Of a stretch of DNA of 64,000 nt, positions 31,631-43,560 are shown in pieces. Below the pieces are notes generated by a model that ran no database searches, had not been told where the DNA came from, and was given only the letters and a program-made list of their open reading frames with translations. The position numbers were made by a program, and so were the translations under genes. Numbering within the stretch: the first letter of the stretch is position 1; each line of letters starts with the position of its first letter. Source of the DNA: Onthophagus taurus (taxonomy: Eukaryota > Arthropoda > Insecta > Coleoptera > Scarabaeidae); contig NC_091975.1 in assembly GCF_036711975.1 (NCBI RefSeq), positions 14,696,501 to 14,760,500 of the forward strand, given 5' to 3'.

Positions 31631-34532
31631 TCAACTGAAAATGAAACTATCGTCATTACTTTTCCATATTAAACCTAAGGTTCGATACATCAAATTATTT
31701 TCAAATGATCGTGAATCAGAAGTTGCAATATATTCTTCAGTTAGCGAGCTAATTATTTCTTGTGAATTAGATGACCATTTCTTGGCAAGAAAACCACCCG
31801 CCATAAGAATCCCGTTTAATTGGTGAATTTTTTCTCTAGCATGTATTGTATCATTAGCACCCGATAAGATGTCGTCTACATATATATCATTCAAAATAAT
31901 ATCGGACGCAAATGGTAAAGTTTTAGAGTGTTCTTCAGCCAACTGATGTAAACAACGTATAGCAAGGTATGGAGCGCAAGTTAAGCCATATGTAACAGTG
32001 CTCAATTGATATATTTTTATTGGATCAGATGGGTTAGTTCGCCATAATATCTGTTGAAATGGCAAATGATCAGAGTGAACCTTTATCTGGCGATACATTT
32101 TCTCAATATCAGCAGCAAAAGCAACAGGATGTTGTCTCCATCGCATTAAAACATCGACAAGATCATTCTGAAGTTTGGGTCCAGGCAAAAGGTAATCATT
32201 AAGAGACATTCCTGAGGTAGATTTCTGAGAGCCGTTAAAAACAACCCTTAACTTAGTGGATGTACTGCTTTCTTTTATCACTCCATGATGAGGAAGAAAG
32301 AATTGTTGGCCTACTGAAGAGATTTCTTTTGAACATTCAATCATGTGACCAAGAGAAAGATACTCTTCCATGAATCTGGAATATTGACTTTGAAAATTTG
32401 GATTTTTTAGAAAACGAGATTCCATACGAAGCAACGCCTTTTCTGCCATTGCATAAGAATCACCAATATTAATTGAAGTATTTCTAAATGGCAATCGAAC
32501 TATAAATCTTCCTTTAGAATCCCTGGTATGAGTAAGTTTAAAATAATCTTCACAATCCTGCTCTTCTTTAGTCAGTAAAGGTTTTTTAACGATTTGAGAT
32601 TCTTCTTGGTTCCAAAAGAGGTGCATTAATTCATAAAGATTGTTTTCAGGAGAACATTGGAATGAATAAATTTTGTCTTTTACATTTTCTGAATGGATTG
32701 ATCCCGATAGTATCCAACCAAGAGTGGTATTTTGAAGGAGTATTGAACCGTTGTTTAATCGACGAATTCCGCTTTTCATAATTTGGGAATAAATGTCAAC
32801 ACCTAGGATGACGTCAATTGTTGTAGATGACATAAAATGTGGATCAACAAGTGTAATATCTTTTAATTCATTTTGAAGATCATTGCATATAACTTGTGGA
32901 GGTACGTAAGCCGTGATTTGAGGTAATACAAGTGCATTAAGTCGATATTGCATGTAAGGTTTAGTTCGAGAGCTAAGATAACAATCAACATTTCCATGTG
33001 AAATATTTGTTGCTTGTCCTCCAACACCATGAATAGGAACAGATTTTGAACGTCGAGGTAACTGTAGAAGTTGGCATAAAGATTCGGAAATAAAAGAAAC
33101 TTCAGAGCCTTGGTCTATTAAAGCTCGAATTAAACATGGTTTTCCATTGAAAGCTGCAATGTTTACAAGAGCGGTCGCGAGTAATATTGTAGATTTAGTT
33201 GTTAGATGTGAGACTGCCATATGAGAGGAGTTTTGAATAACTGTTATATGAGGTATGGAATTATTAGAATTGTCAGATGAAGTAGTTTGAGAAGTTACTG
33301 TTTGAGATTGAGCGTTAGAACCATGTAATGAAGTATGATGTTGTCGTTGACAAATACGACAACGCTTGGATGAGCGACAATTCTTCATAAGATGAGGTCC
33401 AAGACAATTAAAACATAGGTTTTTGGATATCACAAATTCTCGTCGTCTTAGCGGAGATTTGTTCATAAATTGTTGACAAGATGAGATGTAGTGATTAGAG
33501 TGGCATAACGAACATGACTGATTGTGAGTTGGCGTTGAAACGTTGTGAGATTTAACGTTACCAATAGGCTTAATTGGAATGTTTCGTTTTGTAGAAGTGA
33601 GCTGTTCAATCGCCTCAAGACTATGAATTCTTCCAAAAAGAAAGCTTTCTAACTCTTTAAACGTTGCTGGGGATTTCTTACTCCCAATAGATTTTTCCCA
33701 ATCTTTGAGGGTTTCAGGATCAAGTCTTCGTACAATCAAAAAAACGAGTATATTATCCCACTGATTTGTAGGACAATCTAATGCTTCAAGTGCACCAAGA
33801 TTCTCTTTAATCTCACTTATCAAACGCTTAAGCTCGCTGGACGATTCATGTTTAATTGATCAAGTCGACAAAAGAACTGACAAATGAGAATCAATCAGAA
33901 TTCGTTTATTTTCGTAACGATCTATAAGAATATCCCATGCTCGAGCAAAATTATCTTCACAAATCGCGATGTTTTTTAAAAGTTGGGCGGGTTCTTCCGT
34001 TACACTCATTTTTAAATAATGTAATTTTTCGACCAAAGAGAGTTCTGAATTAGATTTAACCATAGAATCGAATAAGTCATGAAAATGTTTCCATTGTAGA
34101 TAGTCTCCAGAGAATGTTGGTAAATCTATTCTTGGTAATTTAGGAGAATGAGAATTTATTGCACGTGTTGTATTATTTAAAGAATTATTTGCTAAGTTGT
34201 CAGAGGGAGCGGATAACTTATCTATAAGATCGAACATGTCTCCTTGAATATTTACGTATTGTTCTTCGCACTCAGCATATATATCGTCTTTAAAATAAAC
34301 GTGATCTTGAAATTCATCGCGATTACCAGTTACAGTTTAATGAATTTGCTGGAATTTAGCCCAATTTGAATTTAATAAATTTAAACGACTCAAATGCAAA
34401 TGACGATGCAAATGTGACGATTCGACCGATCGTCACATTTGCATCGCCTAGTTTTTTCAAATTTGTCATTGCACGCGAAATTAGACCGTAAAGTTCGATC
34501 TGTCGATCTAGAGTAATTCTAACTTCAGACAT
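31631..34532 (-). pseudogene. BEL-2 gag, protease and reverse transcriptase
   Basis: A likely gag start ATG is at 34532. Gag continues at 33860-34237 (PRIDLPTFSGDYLQWKHFHD, RYENKR) and from 33823 after a stop near 33860. Zinc knuckles CSLCHSNHYISSC, CFNCLGPHLMKNC and CRICQRQHH follow. The protease site is ALIDQGSEVSFIS. RT has FAADIEKMYRQIKVH, YQLSTVTYGLTCAPYL and YVDDILSGAN. At about 31610-31640 a 17-bp direct duplication (CATTTTCAGTTGAAAAA twice, the second slightly changed) shifts the frame before RNase H. Confidence 0.88.
34404..34446. repeat. Perfect hairpin in BEL-2 gag leader, 18-bp arms
   Basis: CGATGCAAATGTGACGAT (34404-34421) and its complement (34429-34446) enclose a 7-nt loop. 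It lies within the start of the gag reading frame, so it is a recent inverted duplication or an RNA structure. Confidence 0.85.
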
Positions 34533-34717
34533 TTTCTATCTGATTTAAACGAATTTTAACGATTATTTGAGATAAATTTGAGAATCGGAGATTAAAGAAT
34601 GAGTTGATTTACGAACCCGATAATTGTTTAATATTATTTCACGAAAATTGAGAAACGTTTTGTTAAAATGTCCGAAACGTTTTACCGCACGCGAGCGATC
34701 CGGCTCGAAGGACCAAA

Positions 34718-35200
34718 TGTTTTGAGGTTTAGAAATTACGAGTTCGTTTGAGAATGAATTAAAGATAACTTACTATCAATATATTATATTATGAAATTAA
34801 ATGGTTTGGTTCCACGCTGCACTAAACAATAATTAAATCAACTTAATAACTACAACAACGAGACTGACTGATTTTCTACGTGGTTCGTACGAATAATACA
34901 AAAAATAAAACTTGTTTTAATATTTTCGGCAAACGTAAGAAACAAAATAAATGAATTCAAAATACAAAATCTATGAACTTTAAACAATATCCCTTAGTCT
35001 AACTTCATTGCTTCATGTTATTTTTCTGAGCTAGTACCACGAAAAAAAATTACCGTGGGCGTTTAGCCATTGTTGTTCTGTTTTATGATGGTAATAGCTG
35101 TCATTACGGATCTCAGAGGTTGAGGTGATCATCGCTTGCACGTTCATGGTACCTGTGTTGATGACTATTATCTATTGTTTATTATTTTCTTTTATTTTTA
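34718..35200 (-). repeat. Probable BEL-2 5' LTR, outer end not determined
   Basis: The inner boundary is clear from the adjoining primer-binding site; read on the plus strand it begins TGTTTTGAGGTTTAG. No second copy exists in the window, so the outer end (about 35000-35200) cannot be fixed. Confidence 0.45.
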
Positions 35201-35396
35201 TTTTTTTTCCTTCCGGCCGATTTGCCGAAGACTTGATGGCTAAGGGCTGAGGTGGATCAAGTAGTTGGTGTCTGAATTTGAGTTGTTTTTTTTTTCAACT
35301 GTTGGGTTGGATACGTTTTAGTTTTCAGTTTTTAAGTTTTCTGGGTAAACTTCTTTCAGGTAGAGGGGGCGTGTTACAAGTTCATCTTTTAATTGA

Positions 35397-35560
35397 GATT
35401 TCGTAAGGACTTTTTGTCTTTGGAGATTATTTCTTAATTAGTCCCTTCGTTGGATTTTCTGGTTGACCTTGAGTGTCCTGTATGAAAGGTCGCCTTGTAT
35501 CGTAGTTCGAAGAACAATCTGGTACAGTCAGCTGATGTCGCTACCCTAACTTAACCTTTT
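35397..35560. repeat. Dispersed repeat family 3, copy 2 (inverted)
   Basis: Reverse complement of 16845-17010: CTTAATTAGTCCCTTCGTTG and GGTTGACCTTGAGT are shared. Confidence 0.75.
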
Positions 35561-35699
35561 AATTGGTTTTCCACAACGGACTATATTTCATCGTGAGATA
35601 AGTTTTTCTTTTAAGTTATTCTATTTTGATAATTTTTTTTTATATAAATGTCAACTATTAATATAATCTTTTTGGCATAATTAAAGATCCGTCAAGATC

Positions 35700-36385
35700 C
35701 TTAAAAATCGACGATTTTTTTTAACCGATGTGAAATTGCGTGAATAATACGTTACAAAATAAAAAAAAAATGTCGGAAAAGTGTCAAACTTACCGAAAAA
35801 TCACTTTAAAGTTTCGCTGTGACATCACGTTTTGTGACGTCATCGGTCATGCTAACCACATATCTCGGCATCACCAACGGTATAATCAATCGTTTACTTC
35901 TTTTTACTGCCAATCATATAACATTAATCTGATAAAATTCAAAATCAAATAATTTTCACAAAATTTATAAAAGAATTAACAGGTTTTTTACAACGCATAT
36001 TTCGGTTGAAATACGTTAAATGGGTGTGGGTCAAATATTGGTATGGTCTTGTTGAAAAAAAACGTTAAGAGCAAAGCCTACTAGAAATACTTATTATATT
36101 CTAGTAGGCTTTGGTTAGGAGTTGTTAATTCTTTCATTAAATTTGAGAAAATGATTTAAATTTTATTTACTTTATTCGTGTTGTGTGCGTGGATGTGGAA
36201 AAATAATTTTCTCGGACCTGTGTTATCTGTACAATTGTGTTAAATACGTCGTAAGTAAGCAAAATGTGACGTCACGTCGAAATTTCAAATTCATTTTTCG
36301 GTCATTTTTCCACTTTTCCGCACTTTCTTTTTATTTTTAACGTATTTTTTTTGGCATTTTTACATCGGTTAAAAAAAATTCTTCC
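35700..36385. repeat. Foldback repeat with arms of about 130 bp
   Basis: The arm at 35700-35845 (TTTTTTTAACCGATGTGAAA, GTCGGAAAAGTG, ACCGAAAAATCA) is inverted at 36270-36385 with roughly 75% identity by eye. A central perfect 15-bp hairpin (CAAAGCCTACTAGAA at 36072-36086, complement at 36099-36113) lies in the spacer. No protein recognised. Confidence 0.7.
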
Positions 36386-36469
36386 ATTTTTAGGGCACAT
36401 ATACATTGGTAAATTTTTCCTAAATCATTTCAATTATTGAGATAACTAATGTTAATGAATTTGTGTTAA

Positions 36470-36515
36470 ATATTCAAATTAAATATTAGAGAGAGATAAT
36501 CGTAACTAAATCTGG
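36470..36515. repeat. Dispersed repeat family 2, distal part of copy 2
   Basis: The complement reads AGATTTAGTTACGATTATCT then CTCTCTAATATTTAATTTG, matching 16275-16325. The proximal part of the same copy lies at 38337-38550, on the far side of the inserted non-LTR element. Confidence 0.75.
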
Positions 36516-36519
36516 TATG

Positions 36520-38336
36520 TATGTAGGAAAGCGGAAGGTATCCACCTGCACTCTCTCCGGCTACATCAACCAGCCTAAGGAATTTCCGAAGGCTAGGATA
36601 CAGCTCAAAGGTATGTTCCTGATGCCATCTGTGGTCGGCCATTCCTCTCCGAAATCTCTCATTCTGAGTTCTTGTAGAGTGGGGCATTCACACAAGATGT
36701 GTCGGACCGTCTCCTCGCTCCCTTTACAGAGGCGGCAGAGAGGACTAACAGCAAGCTTAAGGTTACAAAGATGCTTGTTTACCTTACAGTGACCCGTGAC
36801 GAGTCTCGTTACAGTTCGCAGAGCGTTTCTACCAAGTCTTACGAAAGACAAGGCTGCCTCTGCTGAAGGATAAAGTAATAAACTAAAGTAATTTATTGGG
36901 ATACACGACCAACACAACAAGGCTAGATAATTGAAAAAGGCTCAAATTTTATTTTTCCTTCTTCAGGGTAACTACAATATTGAGACAACAAAAGTTATAA
37001 AGATTCGTACAAAATGAATCTAACTACTTACAAAAGTGGTTTGCACATGGAACTGAACCAAAATTAAACATGAGGTCGCAAAAATTGAACGCTAGACATC
37101 TTTTTTAACAACTAAACCTCTCCAAATTCACGAAAAGTGACAAATTAGAGATCAAATAATACTAAAAACTTTTTAAAAGGTTAATTATGATATTATTAAT
37201 ATTAAGTATTACTTACAATATTAAAAATTCTACGTTAAACGTTAAGACGCAATAAGTCACGCAAGTTTTTAATACCACAAAAAACTGGAAAGAACAAGGC
37301 TGACCAACCGTCTTCCCCGCAAGACACCAAATATACCAAAAAACAACCACTAGGTGGCGCTAAGAGGGGGAATAAAATAGAAAATTTGAAATGTGAGACA
37401 AACTTATGAAGTGCACTAATACACCAAAATCCAAGAAAATATTTAAACTAGAAAACAAGAGAATCACTCTCCACAATTGTTTGATCCATAACAATGTAAT
37501 ACTTCCTTAGACAGATGGCAGCCCTTAACTCTATCCTACCAGTTCATACACTTTTTGTCGGTAAAATCTTTAATTATCTCAATCTGAGTTGATAAGGACA
37601 GAGCGATTATCGGTTCAGGCGAACATGGCGCTCGCTTGGCAGCCCTTTTGGCAAGTCTATCAGCGTGCTTGTTACCTGAACAAGTCGAGTGTCCTTTTAT
37701 CCATTGAAGTATAACACAGTTATGCACTGCGGCCTTCTCCAATGTCAGATGACAACCCATAACAAGTCCTGAGGTTATTGTTATTCTACTCAGGGCCAAA
37801 ATAGCTTGTCTACTGTCAGTATAAATTGTAAAAGTCTTACCTACCAAGTTGGATCTGACAATTACGTCAGCGGCAAGTTGTATGGCGATTAACTCCGCCT
37901 GTATGACGGTGGTACTTTTACCTAGAGGTTCAGATACGTGGAATCGGAGATCTTACGAGAAGACTCCGGCTCCAGCTCCTTCCCGTCACTGTGAACCATC
38001 AGTGTAGATTTTAAGGCTGTTTTTTACCTCTATTTCTGTGGAACTTGGGTGGGTGAGATATTTCTTCGTAAAACTGTGTTGTAGGGGTGTGGAGTCCGCT
38101 ACACAATTCAGAATTGATGAGTAGTCCACCATTTCATTCCAGAGATTGGTATTTTTACTATTTCTCTCACCCATTAGAATTCCTGCTGCTCGCAGTCGAA
38201 TCATGGTCACCAATGCCACCTCTTCGATGAACAAATGAAGTGGCGTTAGGTTCAGCATGTTTTCCATGGCTGCAGTGGGGGTACTCCGCAGCGCACCTGT
38301 AACATGCAAACACGCAAGTCTCTGTACTTGCTAAAC
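36520..38336 (-). mobile_element. Jockey-type non-LTR element, RNase H and C-terminal part
   Basis: Minus strand: RT tail (TPTAAMENMLNLTPLHLFIE), RNase H with IYTDGSQ, IQAELIAIQLAA, FTIYTDSRQAI and GNKHADRLAKRAA (all four acidic positions visible), then a C-terminal cysteine motif (LCRLCKGSEETVRHILCECP). Frameshifts occur. About 600 bp of other DNA (36880-37480) is inserted after RNase H. AGATTTAG at both junctions with repeat family 2 suggests a target duplication. The 5' half is missing, as usual for incomplete reverse transcription. Confidence 0.85.
36880..37480. other. Insert within the jockey-type element
   Basis: It contains CCCTGAAGAAGGAAAAATAA on the minus strand (about 36945-36975), reminiscent of Penelope-like 3' tails, and CCACTAGGTGGCGC (about 37347), shared with 9040. 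No protein seen. Ends are approximate. Confidence 0.45.
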
Positions 38337-38550
38337 TAAATCTAGTAATTTTTGAGGTTATTTCATTTTATTTGTGATCTTGACTCGCAAGATTTTGGTT
38401 GACTTTGTGGACCAATAGAGCCCCTGATTGAAGTCAAAGATCTATCTAAGCTATCTATGTCTTACGTTCAGTGTTAATTATCATTCATTCTCAATATCAA
38501 TTTTATTAACATCATTTTCTTTTTTTGCGAGAATAGAGGTAAGACATTTT
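38337..38550. repeat. Dispersed repeat family 2, proximal part of copy 2
   Basis: Reverse complement of 16075-16300; AATTTTTGAGGTTATTTCAT, CAATAGAGCCCCTGATTGAA and AGCTATCTATGTCTTACGTT are shared. Confidence 0.8.
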
Positions 38551-39188
38551 TTAAACATGTTCATAACCTTCATGTGATTGTAAATTAAATATTAATCAAC
38601 GTTTGATTTAATTTCTCTCTCTCTACGAGATATTGTGTCTCAAAAGAAGTCACTTAAATTTATTATAACTTTGAATGTATTATGTTATTTTTTCTAAACT
38701 GGTTTATTATATTGAATTATCACCAATTTTTTGTATTATTGCAGTAGTTCTTCACATAGTTCTCCCCATTTCATTTGTTAGTTATTACATTACCTGTTTA
38801 AATATTTGTTTACGTTTCCAAGTTCAACGTATTAAAGTTACCATTTTAGATGTGAAAAAGGTAGAGCTTGGTGGCGCCCTTTTACTATCTATACATATTG
38901 TTTTCTCACTCTTTTTGAATCATTTTCGAAGGTTTTCAGCGCGTAACATAGTTTTTAAGTCACATCATAAACTAGAATCTTTAAGTTTCAATTGAACACA
39001 CATCATAGTCATATCTAAATTGTTCTTGGGTAATTTTTGGGAGTTTAGGCGTGATTCATGGGTTAAATTAAATCCAGTTTTAAAATTAAAATTATTTATT
39101 ATTATGTATATTTCATTACTACTTTTTCTACACTAGGCACCTTATTTAAATGTAGTAACAGTTATAATAAGTACTTTTCAAGTGTGTA
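38551..39188. other. No gene recognised
   Basis: AT-rich. ACATCATAAACTAGAATCTT at about 38962 belongs to dispersed repeat family 4. A plus-strand frame at 38675-38995 is hydrophobic but has no family signature. Confidence 0.4.
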
Positions 39189-40586
39189 TTACTTTGGAAT
39201 TTTTAATACCCAATTACAAAAAACAAATCATTTGGCAGTCCTTTAAAAAAAGATTTAATTTTATAATTTAAAAATATTTAGCCACATAAATTACTTACTG
39301 TAGCTGCTGCTGCATGGGATGCTTGCCCGAAGAAAGGGACTTCAATAAGGAGTGCTTTTTGACTCAAACAAAACAATATTAAGATATCTTTTCTTGTTGA
39401 AACGCCCGTTCGTACCAGTTCAAATTATAAATTGATATTGCCACATTTCCAGCCTAAATAGTTATAATAACAAAGAATTAACAAAATTATCTCACTATTA
39501 AGATTTATATTATTATACATACCCAAGTAGTAACCCTTTGTCCAGCTGAATGAAGTAATAATACCAGCAAGAAACACAACATTGAAAAAGATAAAGCTAT
39601 CAAGTTCTTTTTCTAAAAATATAATTAGATTAATTAATTGATATACATATTACACTATTTAAAATACAAACCGAAACAAACAGAGTTGTCGATATAATTA
39701 ATAAAAGTACCATAACTATTTTCGTTGGGACGAGAAAGTTTACAAAGAAGTTATTGAGGCATTGAAACATTCTAAAACGATTAATCAAGAAAAATATAAC
39801 AATCATGTTGAGGTGTTAACCCACCTGAATACTTGTTGTTGATACAAGATAATTAATCGCAATTTTTCGACATTTCTCTTCTTATTTTTAGTCAAATTTG
39901 TATTACCAATAACTTCGTTTAGGTTTTTTAGATGCAAAATCAATAATTCTATGGAATACCAATACAAACTTTCTCCAGAAAGCATGATATTTAGTATAAC
40001 GCCGACAACATATGTTTCAAATAACATCATTAATGTTATATTCCAATGTTTCAAATTAAAGGGGACATAATAATGAAATGCTAAACAATGTTTAAAACTT
40101 TTTGAAATCGAACAGTCATCGTCAAATATAATAAAGAAGCCAAAAAGAAACGGATAAAGAAATCTCACATAATTTGTTGATTTTAGTGAATTCTTTAATA
40201 TGTTATCGACAAATTTAGTTCTATCCGGGATATTGAATTTCTTAAAATCGCTCAAAATATCAATCGTTTCAAGTAAACGATATCGATTTCGAAATAGTAG
40301 AATGTTACCAGTTACAGCTATCGCACTCATAATCATGAATTCCATGTGAAATAAAGATTTTGCAAAATTCGTTTTATAATCTATAATGAATATGTTTAAT
40401 CCTATTTCGTGGCATTAAAAGAAAAATACTTACTAATAATTTCTGTTATAAATAGGTAATTGCCCACGTTGCATTAAAAATAATTAGAATTGTTGGTGCG
40501 AGTCCTCGAAATCCATTCGATACGGGCCAATATTGATGTTTCCGAAAATGTTGTTCTAAAAGGTAAAAACCGGGTGTTGTCTTCAT
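39189..40586 (-). pseudogene. Odorant receptor C, six exons, frameshifted
   Basis: Exons on the minus strand: 40586-40444, 40380-39835, 39771-39672, 39612-39523, 39453-39299, 39240-39189. Exons 3 and 4 are exactly as long as in receptor B (100 and 90 bp), and the splice sites are GT-AG. Exon 1 starts MKTTPGFYLLEQHFRKHQYW and shifts frame near its end (ITYL then stop). Exon 5 is one base shorter than in B, just after NLNWYE. The last exon has a stop in the matching frame before CNWVLKIPK. It is a recent pseudogene of the same receptor subfamily. Confidence 0.85.
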
Positions 40587-40695
40587 TTTGTACACAACCC
40601 GACTGGAATAACAAACAGAACTGAATGCAAAAGCTTCTTAACTTACGGGTAAAAACAGCATTATAAATGTAATCATAAAAATTGATTTAGTTTAA

Positions 40696-40787
40696 CCCTT
40701 GTGTTACTAACCGCACCCCAGGTGTGCTTTCAGTATGTTTTCAACTTTCAAGTGCTACATAGAAAAAATTGGTTAGTAACACAAGGG
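40696..40787. mobile_element. MITE of 92 bp, piggyBac-like
   Basis: The 17-bp inverted ends CCCTTGTGTTACTAACC are perfect, and TTAA flanks both sides (40692-40695, 40788-40791). TTAA plus CCC ends are piggyBac hallmarks. It is unrelated in sequence to the ends of the 13189 element. Confidence 0.85.
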
Positions 40788-41025
40788 TTAATGGATTTTT
40801 AGCATGACAATTCCCGTATGATTTATTCAAATCAACAATTTATATCGCCACGTTTCTTTTAGACATAAATTTGTTTATATACGTTGGACAGTACCCATTT
40901 AAAAATTTTTAGAATGATACATCAAGGTTTTTATGTCCTCACTTAAACTGCAATCTAATAAGCATTTTATTGTCTTTAATATTTACAATTTTCCCTTCTA
41001 CTATACATTCTACTTTATATATATA

Positions 41026-41168
41026 GTGTGTCCCCGGATAGGTGAAACGACTCTCTGGTTTTTCAAAATTACTGTTTAATCAAGCAGGGCTAAATCCCAA
41101 AAAATCACAATTAATACCGAAAAAAATTTACCTTTTATAAGAGTCGTTTCACCTATCCGGGGACACAC
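41026..41168. mobile_element. MITE of 143 bp with 29-bp perfect inverted repeats
   Basis: The ends start GTGTGTCCCCGGATAGGTGA and are inverted perfectly over 29 bp. TA lies on both sides (41024-41025, 41169-41170), so a Tc1/mariner relative probably moved it. Perfect arms suggest recent movement. Confidence 0.9.
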
Positions 41169-41199
41169 TATACATATATATATACACCTCCAGATCTTC

Positions 41200-41704
41200 T
41201 ACCCTCCTCGCCCCCATCACCTCCCTCATCCATCTTTTGCCCTTGCCCTCCTCTCCCAAAATCTACTTCCTGTCCATTGCCTCTTCTCTTAGCTCACTAC
41301 ACCCTCTCAGCATGTGTTCTAGCGTCTCCCAATCCTCTCCACACAGCCTACGCCACCTCTCCACATCGTCCGCCCAATACCTATTCCCCCTCTCCTTATT
41401 ACCGCAGCGGAATCTGGACAACCAATCTCTTCAATTTATCATCCCCTTCCATCAACAAATATTTTGGCAGTTCCTCTGTCACTATCTCCCCATACCTTTC
41501 ATTGTATCTCCCTTCTCGTATCTGTGACCTTCTTTCCTGCCTCTGTATATCCCTGTCCTTATCTCTCAGTTCTCTCCACATTTCACCTCTTTCCGCTCTT
41601 CTGTTTTCGATCCCAGTTAGTGAGTATCCCACTCTTCTATAATATTCTTCCTGGATCCACCAGATCTCGACTCATATTTGTTTTTGAAAACCACTCTCAT
41701 TAAC
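41200..41704 (-). pseudogene. Non-LTR element, C-terminal part (family NL1)
   Basis: Minus strand: GYSLTGIENRRAERGEMWRE, LRDKDRDIQRQERRSQIREG and, in another frame upstream of 41400, a short cysteine region ending CSELREEAMD-like. The same domain recurs at 55440-55660. It follows the RT of the same family at 45783-46716 in element order, with a Gypsy element and other DNA in between. Confidence 0.7.
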
Positions 41705-41712
41705 AGGCTTTC

Positions 41713-43560
41713 TTGAGTGAAGAAAAGCGCCTAGATGATCTCCTTTCCGGTTCTCAGATGGGTGATCAGAAACCATCTGAGTTTTACAGAAATATGTTAT
41801 CGACAGTCGATGGATCACAAGTTGAGAGCCCAAACCTGTTGTTAAAACTTTGGCGAAGAAGACTACCTCAAACCATTTCAATAGAGCTGTTATCTTCCGG
41901 AAAAGATGATTTAAATGACTTGCTTAACATTGCCGATAAAGTCTGGGACTCTCTATCTCTTTCTACTGTACGTTACCCACCAGTAGAGATCAATAAACTA
42001 GATTATGAATCCTCTTCCAATACAGCAACAAACTTTCAATTATTACAAGCAATTAATAATCATAAATGTTCAAAACTAGTATCAATTCTTTAACTAATCG
42101 TTTCAACGAACTTAACATACCTCCAAATTTTTGTAATAATTGTAGAAGATAAAAGTTTCGTTCACAAAAAGTACATTTGTTACTATCATTCAGCGAGAAA
42201 GAATGTATTCTTTATAATTCTTTTAAAAAACCCAGTACCTCAACATCTTCCCAAGTTCCAAAAAAACTAAGGAAAGTTTCGATAGAGAATAGTCATTTAA
42301 TAAATTTTTAATTTATTAAATGACTATTCAATTCAAACAAGATATATAAAGGACAAACTCACCCTGTTATTAACGAAATCAGTTCTCGCCTGTATGTTTA
42401 CGACAATCAATCCCGTTTCAACTTTCTTATTGATACAGGTGTAGACATCTCTGTGCTTCCTTATAAATTCTTCTACGTTAACTGCAGCAAATGGTACGCC
42501 CATAATTACATATGGAAAAAAATTATTAACGTTAACTTTACAATTGAGAAGAAATTTTCCTCACATCTTCACAATTGCAGATGTTAACAAACCAATTATT
42601 GGTACTGATTTTGTAAACAAATTCGATATTATCGTCGTCATCAAAAACCGTCGTTTAATTGATAATACCAAAAAATTATCCTCAACAGGTAGCATTTCAA
42701 ATACTTTCATACCAATACCAAAACTTTTCTCTATCGAAACTAAATTCACTTCTCTCATTGAATATTTCCAAAAATTAACTTCATCGCCTAACTTTTTATC
42801 TCCAATTAAACACACCACAAAACATCGAATCATTACAAACACTCACTTACCATTTTGTCGTCCAAGACGTTTAGATCCCATTAAATTTCCTATCGCTAAA
42901 AAAGAATTTGAATACATGGTATCGCTTGGTATCTGTCGACCATCTTCTTCGCAAGTCTCGTCTCCATTGCACATGGTGCCCAAGAAAGATTCGAATGATT
43001 GGCGTCTCTATGGCGACTATAGTCAGTTAAATCTTGCCACAGTACCTGATCGTTATCCATTACCTCACATCCATGACTTCAATCTTCGGAATGCATCCCA
43101 AACGTTCCATCCAACGTTTCATCAATGAAGTCCTGTCATGTTTCAATTTCCTTTATGTTTATTTGAACGATATTCTCATTGCAAGCAAGAATGAAACCGA
43201 ACATATTTCACATTTAACTCAATTATTCAAGCGATTAAATGATTACAACATCAACATTCAACCTTCTAAATGCATATTTGGTGTTAAATCTTTAAATTTT
43301 CTTGGACATCACATTTCTTCAAAGGGTATTCGTCCTTCTTCATCGACAGCTAATATTATTACTAACTTCCCTAAACCTGTTTCTTTAAAGGAGCTACAAA
43401 GATTCTTAGTTATGATAAATTTTTGCCATAGATTCATTCCTAAACTATAACAGATTTTAGCATCACTGTATAATTTATCAACTGTTCTAAATTCTAGTAA
43501 AGAGAAATCAATTTCTTCATGGTCAAACGAACATGATAAAAAATTTTGGAGATCCTGTTA
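41713..43560 (+). mobile_element. Gypsy-type element, gag to RT (Gypsy-1), decayed
   Basis: Gag C-part at 41713-42093 (LDDLLSGSQMGDQKPSEFYR, WRRRLPQTISIELLSSGKDD). Protease end at 42544-42650 ([19 protein letters not shown]). RT from about 42830 ([20 protein letters not shown]) to 43450 (NFLGHHISSKGIRP). The RT has lost about 45 residues holding the first catalytic aspartate (HDF is followed directly by NLRNASQTF). It then has a 4-bp insertion that shifts the frame, and YLND replaces the YLDD box. Clearly dead. Confidence 0.85.

Larger units (their letters stand above)
29641..34717 (-). mobile_element. BEL/Pao LTR retrotransposon (BEL-2), 3'-truncated
   Basis: Minus strand. A primer-binding-like site (TGGTCCTTCGAGCCGGAT on the minus strand, 34698-34715) is followed by gag, protease, RT, RNase H and integrase. 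The integrase stops homologous reading after LDINISRL at about 29641, where Gypsy-2 ends, so the integrase C-terminus and the 3' LTR are missing. The copy has several frameshifts. Confidence 0.9.

Noticed and set aside
38675-38995. Hydrophobic plus-strand frame near receptor C
   Set aside because: It has no receptor exon signature and lies on the opposite strand to receptor C; AT-rich composition explains it.
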